From Pseudomonadota bacterium (GTDB lineage Bacteria > Pseudomonadota > Alphaproteobacteria > Rhizobiales > Tepidamorphaceae): a stretch of 6,434 nucleotides of DNA. The stretch lies in assembly GCA_023435545.1 (NCBI GenBank), contig JAEYRQ010000361.1, positions 1 to 6,434 of the forward strand, given 5' to 3'. The notes under the pieces are model-generated. The model saw nothing but the letters and a program-made list of their open reading frames with translations, was not told where the DNA came from and made no database searches. A program made the position numbers and the translations under genes. Positions 1-5,422 of the stretch are shown piece after piece. Each line of letters opens with the position of its first letter. Position 1 is the stretch's first letter.

Positions 1-1452
1 GAACAACAGCTTTCCGAGTTGAATGTCGCCTTCGTCACCGCACGAACCGATACAGCCGAGAAGCGCTCGCGAATGGAGCAGACCAAGAAACTTCTCGAAC
101 AAGGCGGCAGTCTGGAGACGATCCCCGAAGCATTGGGATCGAACCTGCTTTCGGCATTGAGAAGCCAGCACGCGGAGGTCGCGCGCACGGAAGCGCACTT
201 GTCAACGAAATACGGAGAGCGCCACCCTGACGCCGTAAAGGTTCGCGGTCAGCTCTACCAGCTCGTGTCCCAGATAGAGGCTGAGACCGGCCGCATAGTC
301 GACACCCTGGAACATGAACTCAGGGTCGCCGAGGCGCGTGAGGCATCGCTCGCCAATGCCTTGGGGCTCGTTTCCGGACAGTACGGAGCTGACGGGCAGG
401 CCGCGGTCCAGCTGAGGCAGCTCGAGCGCATTGCCGCGGCCGACAAAGAATTATACCAGGCCTTTCTTTCAAGAGCCCGGATAGCCGAGGAGGAGTCGAC
501 ATTCCCGGTCAGCGAGGCTCGCGTGATCTCGGGGGCGAGCGTCCCTGAGAACGCTTACTTCCCGAAGAAGAAGCTATTTGCAGCATTGGGTTTGGTGTTG
601 GGGTTCGGCCTCGGGACCGCCTCCGCCATTATGTCCGAGTTGATGCGCGTCGGATTCATCGCCCGGCGCGAGGTGGAGGAAGCGGTCGACCTGCCCGTAC
701 TGGCGGCCGTTCCCAAGGTCAGCAGTTGGAAGCACAGCGCGGGAACTACCGCGGCCCGGACCTCGGCGCAGAGCATCGTCCAAACGCATCTGCCTTGTCT
801 GGAAGCCCTCCGAACACTGCGGTTCGGCATCGAATTGCGACTTGCGAGCGCCCACTCCTGCCGCGTCATTCAGATAACCTCGACCTTGCCGGAAGAGGGA
901 AAGACAACGCTCGCCGCGGGACTTGCGGCCTGCGCCGCCGCCGGAGGAGAGCGGGTATTGCTTATCGACGCGGACCTGCGCCGCTCTGCGCTGACCAGCC
1001 AGTTTGAGATGCAGGATCGCATCGGACTGAGTGAGCTTCTGACGCTGTCAGCAGAGCCACTCAGCGCGTTCCAGCTGGATGAACGGTCCGGCATCTATCT
1101 TCTTCCCGCTGGAGACAGGTCGGCCAATCCTCCGGGGCTTCTCGGATCCGATCGCATGAGGGCGATCATCGACTGCCTCCGGTCGGGCTTCGACCTCATC
1201 ATCATCGATTCTCCGCCCGTAGCGGCAGGTATCGACGCGTGCGTCCTGTCTCGCCTCGCCGACAATGTCATCTTCGCAGTGAAATGGCGGGCAACTCCCC
1301 GTGAGTGCGTCTTCTACGCCGCCTCCCAGCTCCGCTGCAGAAAGGCAGGCGTTGGTGTAGCCCTGACAATGGTCGACCTCGAACAATTGCCGAAATATGG
1401 GCGCTATATGTCGATCGAGAGCGAGAAACTTCGAAAGAGATATATCGAGTAA
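1..1452 (+). CDS. Exopolysaccharide co-polymerase with BY-kinase domain (Wzc/ExoP family), 5'-truncated by the window
   Basis: The frame is open from base 1, so the gene starts upstream; the in-frame TTG at 19 is not a credible start. 483 codons are visible. Codons 1-150 are charged and heptad-like, as in the periplasmic coiled coil, and include a GNVR-type motif at codons 71-85 (YGERHPDAVKVRGQL). A proline-containing stretch (VPENAYFP) precedes KKK and a hydrophobic membrane segment at codons 192-211. The cytoplasmic kinase half follows: Walker A LPEEGKTT (296-303), Walker A' VLLIDADLR (319-327), Walker B FDLIIIDSPP (397-406). The C-terminus carries only three tyrosines (466, 469, 481), a sparse version of the autophosphorylated cluster known in this family. 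Known family role: inner-membrane control of polysaccharide chain length and export, tuned by tyrosine autophosphorylation. The missing part should hold the Wzz domain and first membrane segment. The family is clear; the polymer made is not identifiable here. Confidence 0.93.
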   Translation, partial: EQQLSELNVAFVTARTDTAEKRSRMEQTKKLLEQGGSLETIPEALGSNLLSALRSQHAEVARTEAHLSTKYGERHPDAVKVRGQLYQLVSQIEAETGRIVDTLEHELRVAEAREASLANALGLVSGQYGADGQAAVQLRQLERIAAADKELYQAFLSRARIAEEESTFPVSEARVISGASVPENAYFPKKKLFAALGLVLGFGLGTASAIMSELMRVGFIARREVEEAVDLPVLAAVPKVSSWKHSAGTTAARTSAQSIVQTHLPCLEALRTLRFGIELRLASAHSCRVIQITSTLPEEGKTTLAAGLAACAAAGGERVLLIDADLRRSALTSQFEMQDRIGLSELLTLSAEPLSAFQLDERSGIYLLPAGDRSANPPGLLGSDRMRAIIDCLRSGFDLIIIDSPPVAAGIDACVLSRLADNVIFAVKWRATPRECVFYAASQLRCRKAGVGVALTMVDLEQLPKYGRYMSIESEKLRKRYIE

Positions 1453-1537
1453 CCCTCTCGTCACGATTTTGAATGAGGCAGAGCCTCTCTGGCGGCGGCA
1501 TATCCCCCGAGGGTTCTTGGCATGCTTTCAACTATTG

Positions 1538-1543
1538 CAGGAG
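1538..1543 (+). promoter_or_regulatory. Ribosome binding site that fixes the start of the NusG-like gene
   Basis: CAGGAG lies 7 bases before the ATG at 1551. An in-frame ATG at 1473 would add 26 residues but has no purine-rich site before it, and the extra residues precede the NusG domain. The start at 1551 is therefore preferred. Confidence 0.7.
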
Positions 1544-1550
1544 TTTTACA

Positions 1551-2111
1551 ATGTGTTCCCATCACAACTCGTCATTCCGGGATCCGCTTAGCCCACAAGA
1601 TCATGCTGGCGATGCCGGCTCTCGATGGTACGCGATCCAAACTCGCCGGCAGATGGAGTCCATCGTAGAGCAGCAACTTTTGCTTCAGGATTTAGCTGTC
1701 TACTATCCGCAACGCGAGAAAACTGTGCGGCATGCACGCCGGATCTATACACGAGTGGGACCGTACTTCGACTCCTACCTGTTCGTTCAGCTCGACATCC
1801 AGCACTACCGATGGCGGAGCGTGAACTCGACGTTCGGTGTCGTCAGCCTGGTAGCATCCAATGGCACACCTCTCCCGGCACCGGTCGGCGTCGTCGAAGC
1901 GCTGATCTCTGCGACGGACTCCCGCGGAGTGCTTCAGCCACGGTCATTGCTGGCGCCGGGGAGGAAGGCACTGATCACCGCTGGCGCCTTCATGAATCAG
2001 ATCGGCGTCATCGACCGGGCGGACGAAGCTGGTGCGGTTCGAATACTGCTGGAGATCATGCACCGCAGGGTGCCCGTCTACGTCGACAGGCAGATCGTCT
2101 GCGCAGTCTAG
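1551..2111 (+). CDS. Specialised NusG/RfaH-type transcription antitermination protein
   Basis: The 186-residue product matches the NusG architecture. After a polar leader of about 25 residues, the N-terminal NGN domain begins at WYAIQTRRQ (26-34). It continues through the family pattern of a P near 53, a YFDSYLFVQLD segment (72-82) and W..VNSTFGVVSLV (88-101). A linker leads to a C-terminal KOW domain at about 135-186 (PGRKALITAGAF..QIGVID, then RRVPVYVDRQIV). In this family the NGN domain binds the RNA polymerase clamp and reduces pausing, and the KOW domain contacts Rho or the ribosome. Divergence from housekeeping NusG and position 98 bases after an exopolysaccharide kinase gene suggest a dedicated paralogue of the RfaH/UpxY/LoaP kind that helps elongation through the polysaccharide operon; this role is inferred. 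Co-transcription with the upstream gene is plausible: no clear terminator lies between, only a 5-bp GAGGC/GCCTC hairpin at 1475-1487. Confidence 0.85.
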   Translation: MCSHHNSSFRDPLSPQDHAGDAGSRWYAIQTRRQMESIVEQQLLLQDLAVYYPQREKTVRHARRIYTRVGPYFDSYLFVQLDIQHYRWRSVNSTFGVVSLVASNGTPLPAPVGVVEALISATDSRGVLQPRSLLAPGRKALITAGAFMNQIGVIDRADEAGAVRILLEIMHRRVPVYVDRQIVCAV

Positions 2112-2205
2112 TCGATCATCAATCGCGGGCAGTCTCGGTCGGCCCGAGCGTCCCACAAGATATTCTTGGCTCTCGACCGAACCCGGCGGCGGCGTAGCGC
2201 TCATC

Positions 2206-2239
2206 GATACCGGGCAACAAAATTCTGGAGTACGGTATC
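2206..2239. repeat. Inverted repeat between the convergent nusG-like and luxR-type genes
   Basis: GATACCG (2206-2212) and CGGTATC (2233-2239) are perfect 7-base complements separated by 20 bases. It lies in the 194-base gap between two convergent genes, where a terminator or regulator site would be expected. There is no T-run beside it, so its role is open. Confidence 0.35.
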
Positions 2240-2265
2240 CGCCAACCGCACGACGAGTGGGACGA

Positions 2266-2297
2266 GTGTGGGCGGTCGCAATGCGGCGCACCCACAC
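2266..2297. terminator. Candidate terminator hairpin downstream of the luxR-type gene
   Basis: GTGTGGG (2266-2272) pairs perfectly with CCCACAC (2291-2297) across an 18-base loop. On the minus strand it begins 8 bases after the stop codon of the LuxR-type gene. It could also act on transcripts arriving from the convergent nusG-like gene. No T-tract follows on either strand, so it is at best a weak intrinsic terminator or an mRNA 3'-end stabiliser. Confidence 0.35.
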
Positions 2298-2305
2298 CCG
2301 GTAAG

Positions 2306-3091
2306 CTACTCGTCGTTCTGCTCGAAGAGTCCGCGCGTTAGGTATGCCACCTCCGTGCGATTCCGAGCTCCGAGCTTCTTCATGATGTTGCGGACATGCA
2401 CCTTGACAGTGCTCTCTTGCATGTTGAGGTCGTAGGCGATCACCTTGTTCGCCTTGCCCTGGCGGAGCGCCTCGACAACCTCGGCCTGGCGGGGTGTGAA
2501 CATGTCGGCGAGCCGGGACTTGCGGCCCTGGACACCACCTGGCGCCATGCGGGCCGCGATCATGCTGCTGGCCGGCACATAGGTGCCACCAGCCCGCACC
2601 AGGCGCATGGCCTCGATAGCGACTTCCAAGGGTACGCTGGTGGGAATGTAGCCTCTGATACCTTGCTCCAGAGCATCGAGTATCCCGTCGGCATCCTCGC
2701 CATCTGACACCAGTACGATACGGCTGAGAAGATCAGCGTCGCCCATCCGGGCGAACTTCGCCAACGTCTCGTCCTCGAGCTTCCCCCGTCTGCCGATGCA
2801 ATAGAGGATCAAGCTAGGCCGCGACTGCTTGTCCTTCACAGCGATCCATTGATCAATGTCGGCACAAGCATGCACATTCTGCTCGCCCACAATATGAGCA
2901 ATACTTTGGGAGATGCAATCCCTTATGAGAACGCGGCTCTCAATGACCACAATCAGGTCGGAGTTGTTCTTACAGTCCTTTCCTTTGTCAGATTCTTCAT
3001 TGTCTTGATATTCCATCATCCCAATCGGGATCATACTCGTTCTGTCAATACTTGCAGACCAAATTGAGCGGCTTTCGATTGTTGACGCCAT
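2306..3091 (-). CDS. LuxR/NarL-type transcriptional regulator with a degenerate receiver domain
   Basis: The 261-residue product ends in a textbook LuxR helix-turn-helix at about 198-248: FTPRQAEVVEALRQG, then NKVIAYDL and TVKVHVRNIMKKL. Residues 46-180 have the beta/alpha spacing of a response-regulator receiver (LIVVIESRVLIRD, PSLILYCIG, RIVLVSD, GIRGYIPTSVPLE). Key positions are changed: the acidic pair reads E51-S52, the phospho-acceptor Asp position reads Cys98, and the conserved Lys reads Thr151. The usual Ser/Thr of the switch is kept (S129). Canonical phosphorylation is therefore unlikely. A polar, low-complexity leader of about 45 residues precedes the domain and is longer than usual for NarL proteins. 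The ATG at 3091 has GAGGAG 8 bases upstream; a TTG at 3112 is in frame but unsupported. It converges on the NusG-like gene at the edge of the exopolysaccharide locus, so control of that locus is a reasonable inference. The target and signal are unknown. Confidence 0.87.
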   Translation of the reverse strand: MASTIESRSIWSASIDRTSMIPIGMMEYQDNEESDKGKDCKNNSDLIVVIESRVLIRDCISQSIAHIVGEQNVHACADIDQWIAVKDKQSRPSLILYCIGRRGKLEDETLAKFARMGDADLLSRIVLVSDGEDADGILDALEQGIRGYIPTSVPLEVAIEAMRLVRAGGTYVPASSMIAARMAPGGVQGRKSRLADMFTPRQAEVVEALRQGKANKVIAYDLNMQESTVKVHVRNIMKKLGARNRTEVAYLTRGLFEQNDE

Positions 3092-3099
3092 GACACCTA

Positions 3100-3105
3100 C
3101 TCCTC
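3100..3105 (-). promoter_or_regulatory. Ribosome binding site that fixes the start of the luxR-type gene
   Basis: On the minus strand GAGGAG stands 8 bases before the ATG at 3091. The longer reading from TTG at 3112 would place this site inside the coding region, which argues for the ATG. Confidence 0.7.
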
Positions 3106-3192
3106 GGTGCAATCACGCTGGCATTCTCTGGAAGTTGCCGCATCCAGTCATTCGGCCCCCTGAAATACCTGAACTTATCTCCTTGTTTCGCT

Positions 3193-3268
3193 GACCTTGG
3201 ACAGTCAAAAAAGACACAACGAAGTGAAGCTGGCCGACCTTCAGCCAGGTCACAGACCTCCCAGGTCT
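3193..3268. promoter_or_regulatory. Cluster of GACCT/AGGTC half-sites upstream of the luxR-type gene, candidate operator
   Basis: Five copies of one 5-mer occur in 75 bases: GACCT at 3193-3197 and 3236-3240, AGGTC at 3247-3251, GACCT at 3255-3259, AGGTC at 3263-3267. The last three alternate in orientation and begin exactly 8 bases apart, forming two overlapping perfect palindromes (AGGTC-ACA-GACCT and AGACCT-CCC-AGGTCT). By chance about 0.15 copies would be expected in this length on both strands. The cluster lies roughly 100-175 bases upstream of the regulator's start codon, a typical operator distance. Which protein binds is not shown; autoregulation is one option. Confidence 0.45.
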
Positions 3269-3668
3269 CAGATTTCAGGGAAGATGTCGGCCCGCAGCCG
3301 ACGAACCAGCCCCCGCGACCGAAGCGCGCACAACCGAGTACTGAGATCCGATCCAGCCTGTAGCCCTTTTTCGACCGGCGATCACGCCGACTGGCCGATA
3401 GGGGTACCATCTCCCATGACTTCTTGGTTAGGTTGCCTACGTCCCAAATATATCCATCTTAAAATGATATCGGAAGTACCTATGTTGGCTTAACAAATCG
3501 CCAGTTGCGCAATCCGGCACTTCCAGGAGCATCGCAAGAAGGTTGCCGGCGACAGGATCGACGAGGCAGTCTCCGGTGCATCCCGATGCAAATAAACGAT
3601 AATCTGAACGATCGGCAAAGCGCTTTATAGCGCCCATTACCCCAGTCCAATCTTCTCGCCCCGCCTTA

Positions 3669-3814
3669 CCGGATTAACTGCGATGCCGATCCGGAGGAGG
3701 CTACGGTACCTCGAAAGGAGTATAGCTCGCCTACCGACCCGGCGGGACGCCGCAACGGTAAGCACGCCCCGAAGTGCGGTGTCGCCGCCCGGCCACCCCC
3801 CTGGCCAGGGCGGC
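3669..3814. other. Cluster of inverted repeats, candidate structured RNA or intergenic repeat element
   Basis: Four possible stems lie in 146 bases. CCGGAT (3669-3674) pairs with ATCCGG (3689-3694). At 3729-3763 a long imperfect stem joins TACCG with CGGTA and CGGCG with CGCCG, with symmetric 3-base internal loops and a GGA loop. GCAC/GTGC pairs at 3762-3777. At 3784-3814 GCCGCCC-GGCCA pairs with TGGCC-GGGCGGC with one bulged A and a C6 loop. On the minus strand these follow the aldehyde dehydrogenase stop at 3893 by about 80 bases, so the last stem could act in 3'-end formation, although no T-run follows. It does not match any riboswitch or RNA family I recognise. Confidence 0.4.
3784..3814 (-). 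terminator. Strong GC hairpin downstream of the aldehyde dehydrogenase gene
   Basis: A 12-bp stem with one bulged A and a 6-base loop lies about 80 bases beyond the stop codon of the minus-strand aldehyde dehydrogenase. It is the strongest hairpin in the gap and the best candidate for ending or protecting that transcript. The absence of a T-tract on either strand keeps confidence low. Confidence 0.3.
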
Positions 3815-3892
3815 TAACCTTTCCCGACGGAGAGTTGAACCCGGCGTCTACTCCGTGCGCAGGGTGCCCATACGCCGATCCGCCGCAGTACC

Positions 3893-5332
3893 CTATCCCG
3901 CCAGCGTGTAGGCGGTTTTCACCGTGGTATAGAACTCACGGGCATAGGCGCCCTGCTCGCGCGGCCCGTGCGAGGAACCCTTCCGGCCGCCGAAGGGGAC
4001 GTGGTAGTCGACGCCCGCCGTCGGCAGGTTGACCATCACCATGCCGGCCTCGGAGTTGCGCTTGAAGTGCGCGGCGTATTTCAGCGACGTTGTGCAGATG
4101 CCGGACGACAGACCGAACTCGGTGTCGTTGGCCACCTTCAGCGCCTCGTCGTAATCGCCCACCTTGATGACGCTGGCGACGGGACCGAAGATCTCCTCGC
4201 GGCTGGTGCGCATCTGGTTGTTGGCGCCGGTCAGCAGCGCCGGGGCGAGGTAGAAGCCCTCGGTCTCGCGGTTCAGCCGCTCGCCGCCGATGACCTCGCA
4301 GCCCTCCTCCTTGGCCAGCGCAATGTAGCGCAGGTCCTGCTCGAGCTGCTTCTCGTCGACGACCGGGCCAATGTCGGTGCCCTGCTTCAGCGCGTTGTCG
4401 ATCTTCAGCGACTTGAGCTTCGCGGTCATAGCCTCGACGAAACGATCATGAATCGTCTCGGTGACGATCAGCCGCGAGGAGGCCGTGCAGCGCTGTCCGG
4501 TGGAGAAGAAGGCGCCGTTGACGGCAGACCCGACGGCGATGTCGAGATCGGCATCGTCGAGGACGACCATCGGGTTCTTGCCGCCCATCTCGAGCTGGAC
4601 CTTCTTGCCGTTCTCCGCGCAGGCGAGCGCGATGCGCTTGCCGGTCTGGACCGACCCGGTGAAGCTGATGGCGTTGACGTCGGGCGAGCCGACGATCGCC
4701 TCGCCGACCACCGAGCCCCGCCCCATCACCAGATTGAGGACCCCGGCGGGAAGCCCCGCGTCCACCAGGATCTCGACCAGCGCATGCGCCGAACCCGGCA
4801 CCAGGTCGGCCGGCTTCAACACCACCGTGTTGCCCCAGGCGAGCGCCGGGGCGATTTTCCAGGCGGGGATGGCGATCGGGAAGTTCCACGGGGTGATCAG
4901 GCCGACGACGCCGACCGCTTCGCGGGTGATCTCGACGCCGACACCTGGCCTCACCGAGGTGATCGCCTCGCCGCCCGGGCGCAGCGCCTCACCGGCGAAG
5001 AACTTGAAGATCTGCCCGGCGCGCGCCGCCTCGCCGATGCCTTCGGGCAAGGTCTTGCCCTCCTCGCGCGACAACAGCTTTCCGAGCCGCTCCTTCTCCG
5101 CGAGGATCCGGCTACCGGCCGCGTCCAGGACGTCGAAGCGCTGCTGCGGGGTCGAGCGCGACCAGGTGTGCAGCGCGTCCTTCGCCGCAGCGATCGCTGA
5201 ATGTGTGTCGGCCGTGGTGGCGCGGGCATACTCGCCTACCACGTCGCTCAGGTCGGACGGATTGACGTTCGGCGCATATTCGCCGCCCTGAACCCACTTG
5301 CCGCCGATCAGATTGTCGTGTCTCGCCGTCAC
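3893..5332 (-). CDS. NAD(P)-dependent aldehyde dehydrogenase, 2-oxoglutarate-semialdehyde dehydrogenase-like
   Basis: The 479-residue product has the normal length and the full active site of the ALDH superfamily. TPWNFP carries the oxyanion Asn150, TVVLKPA the cofactor Lys173, FTGS (224-227) is the nucleotide-binding turn, LEMGGKNP carries the general base Glu248, GQRCTASS the nucleophile Cys282, and EEIFGP lies at 379-384. It oxidises an aldehyde to the carboxylate in the cytosol. The C-terminal block VDYHVPFGGRKGSS followed by GPREQG resembles enzymes annotated as 2,5-dioxovalerate (2-oxoglutarate semialdehyde) dehydrogenase, which act in sugar-acid and hydroxyproline breakdown. That substrate call is from memory of the family and is moderate only. 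The GTG at 5332 is chosen because AAGGAGG stands 5 bases before it; a TTG at 5383 would add 17 arginine-rich residues with no such site. The gene lies 90 bases after the enoyl-CoA hydratase gene, probably in one transcript. Confidence 0.92.
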   Translation of the reverse strand: MTARHDNLIGGKWVQGGEYAPNVNPSDLSDVVGEYARATTADTHSAIAAAKDALHTWSRSTPQQRFDVLDAAGSRILAEKERLGKLLSREEGKTLPEGIGEAARAGQIFKFFAGEALRPGGEAITSVRPGVGVEITREAVGVVGLITPWNFPIAIPAWKIAPALAWGNTVVLKPADLVPGSAHALVEILVDAGLPAGVLNLVMGRGSVVGEAIVGSPDVNAISFTGSVQTGKRIALACAENGKKVQLEMGGKNPMVVLDDADLDIAVGSAVNGAFFSTGQRCTASSRLIVTETIHDRFVEAMTAKLKSLKIDNALKQGTDIGPVVDEKQLEQDLRYIALAKEEGCEVIGGERLNRETEGFYLAPALLTGANNQMRTSREEIFGPVASVIKVGDYDEALKVANDTEFGLSSGICTTSLKYAAHFKRNSEAGMVMVNLPTAGVDYHVPFGGRKGSSHGPREQGAYAREFYTTVKTAYTLAG

Positions 5333-5337
5333 TTCGG

Positions 5338-5344
5338 CCTCCTT
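5338..5344 (-). promoter_or_regulatory. Strong ribosome binding site that fixes a GTG start for the aldehyde dehydrogenase
   Basis: AAGGAGG on the minus strand is 5 bases before GTG at 5332. It is the best Shine-Dalgarno match in the window and lies inside the longer TTG-initiated reading, which it therefore argues against. Confidence 0.75.
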
Positions 5345-5390
5345 GGTGATGGTGTATCGGGGCCGTCGACGCGCGGCGACCAATTCGTTC

Positions 5391-5418
5391 GCGCGGAAAC
5401 AGACCGCGCAAAAGCGCG
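5391..5418 (-). promoter_or_regulatory. Mutually exclusive hairpins between the hydratase and dehydrogenase genes
   Basis: GCGCGG (5391-5396) pairs perfectly with CCGCGC (5404-5409) over 7 bases, and CGCGC (5405-5409) pairs perfectly with GCGCG (5414-5418) over 4 bases. The two stems share one arm, so only one can form. They begin 4 bases after the hydratase stop and end about 45 bases before the dehydrogenase ribosome site. They could influence processing, decay or readthrough of the two-gene mRNA. No T-run marks a complete terminator. Confidence 0.35.
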
Positions 5419-5422
5419 TTCG

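Larger units (their letters stand above)
3092..3892. other. 801-base stretch without a convincing gene, between the exopolysaccharide edge and the catabolic unit
   Basis: The short open frames here (for example 3197-3493 + and 3045-3410 -) have arginine/serine-rich products, no recognisable motif and no good ribosome site, so I call none. From about 3440 to 3630 the DNA is more AT-rich than either flank. On the minus strand TATATT (3447-3452) and TTCCGA (3470-3475) are 17 bases apart and could be a weak sigma-70-type promoter for the luxR-type gene, implying a leader of about 350 bases; this is low confidence. CCCTGAAAT (3158-3166) recurs inverted at 3272-3280, bracketing the half-site cluster. 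Small palindromes occur at 3376-3389, 3577-3590 and 3620-3633. The last 200 bases hold the inverted-repeat group described separately. Confidence 0.6.

Noticed and set aside
886..909. Walker A with Glu in place of the first loop Gly (LPEEGKTT) as a disabled kinase
   Set aside because: The essential GKT core is present and the PEEGKTT variant is compatible with an active P-loop in this family, so loss of function is not supported.
1517..1537. Sigma-54-like TGGCATG and TTGCA elements before the nusG-like gene
   Set aside because: The spacing between the GG and GC elements is too long for a -24/-12 promoter.
2185..2198. Resemblance of GGCGGCGTAGCGCT to the RfaH ops/JUMPstart element
   Set aside because: It needs a two-base insertion to align with GGCGGTAG, and it lies after the nusG-like gene rather than in a leader.
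3366..3389. T-run beside the CGGCG/CGCCG hairpin as an intrinsic terminator
   Set aside because: The T-run precedes the hairpin on the plus strand and reads as A-run after it on the minus strand, so neither orientation is correct.
3045..3410. 121-codon minus-strand open frame in the gap upstream of the luxR-type gene
   Set aside because: It overlaps the start of the regulator, has no recognisable domain and would cover the half-site cluster.
3197..3493. 98-codon plus-strand open frame in the long gap
   Set aside because: Arg/Ser/Pro-rich product, no ribosome site and no known motif; it also runs through palindromic operator-like DNA.
3968..5200. 410-codon open frame on the plus strand opposite the aldehyde dehydrogenase
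   Set aside because: It is antisense to a gene with a complete catalytic motif set. Its product is Asp/Arg/Leu-rich without motifs, typical of the opposite strand of high-GC coding DNA.
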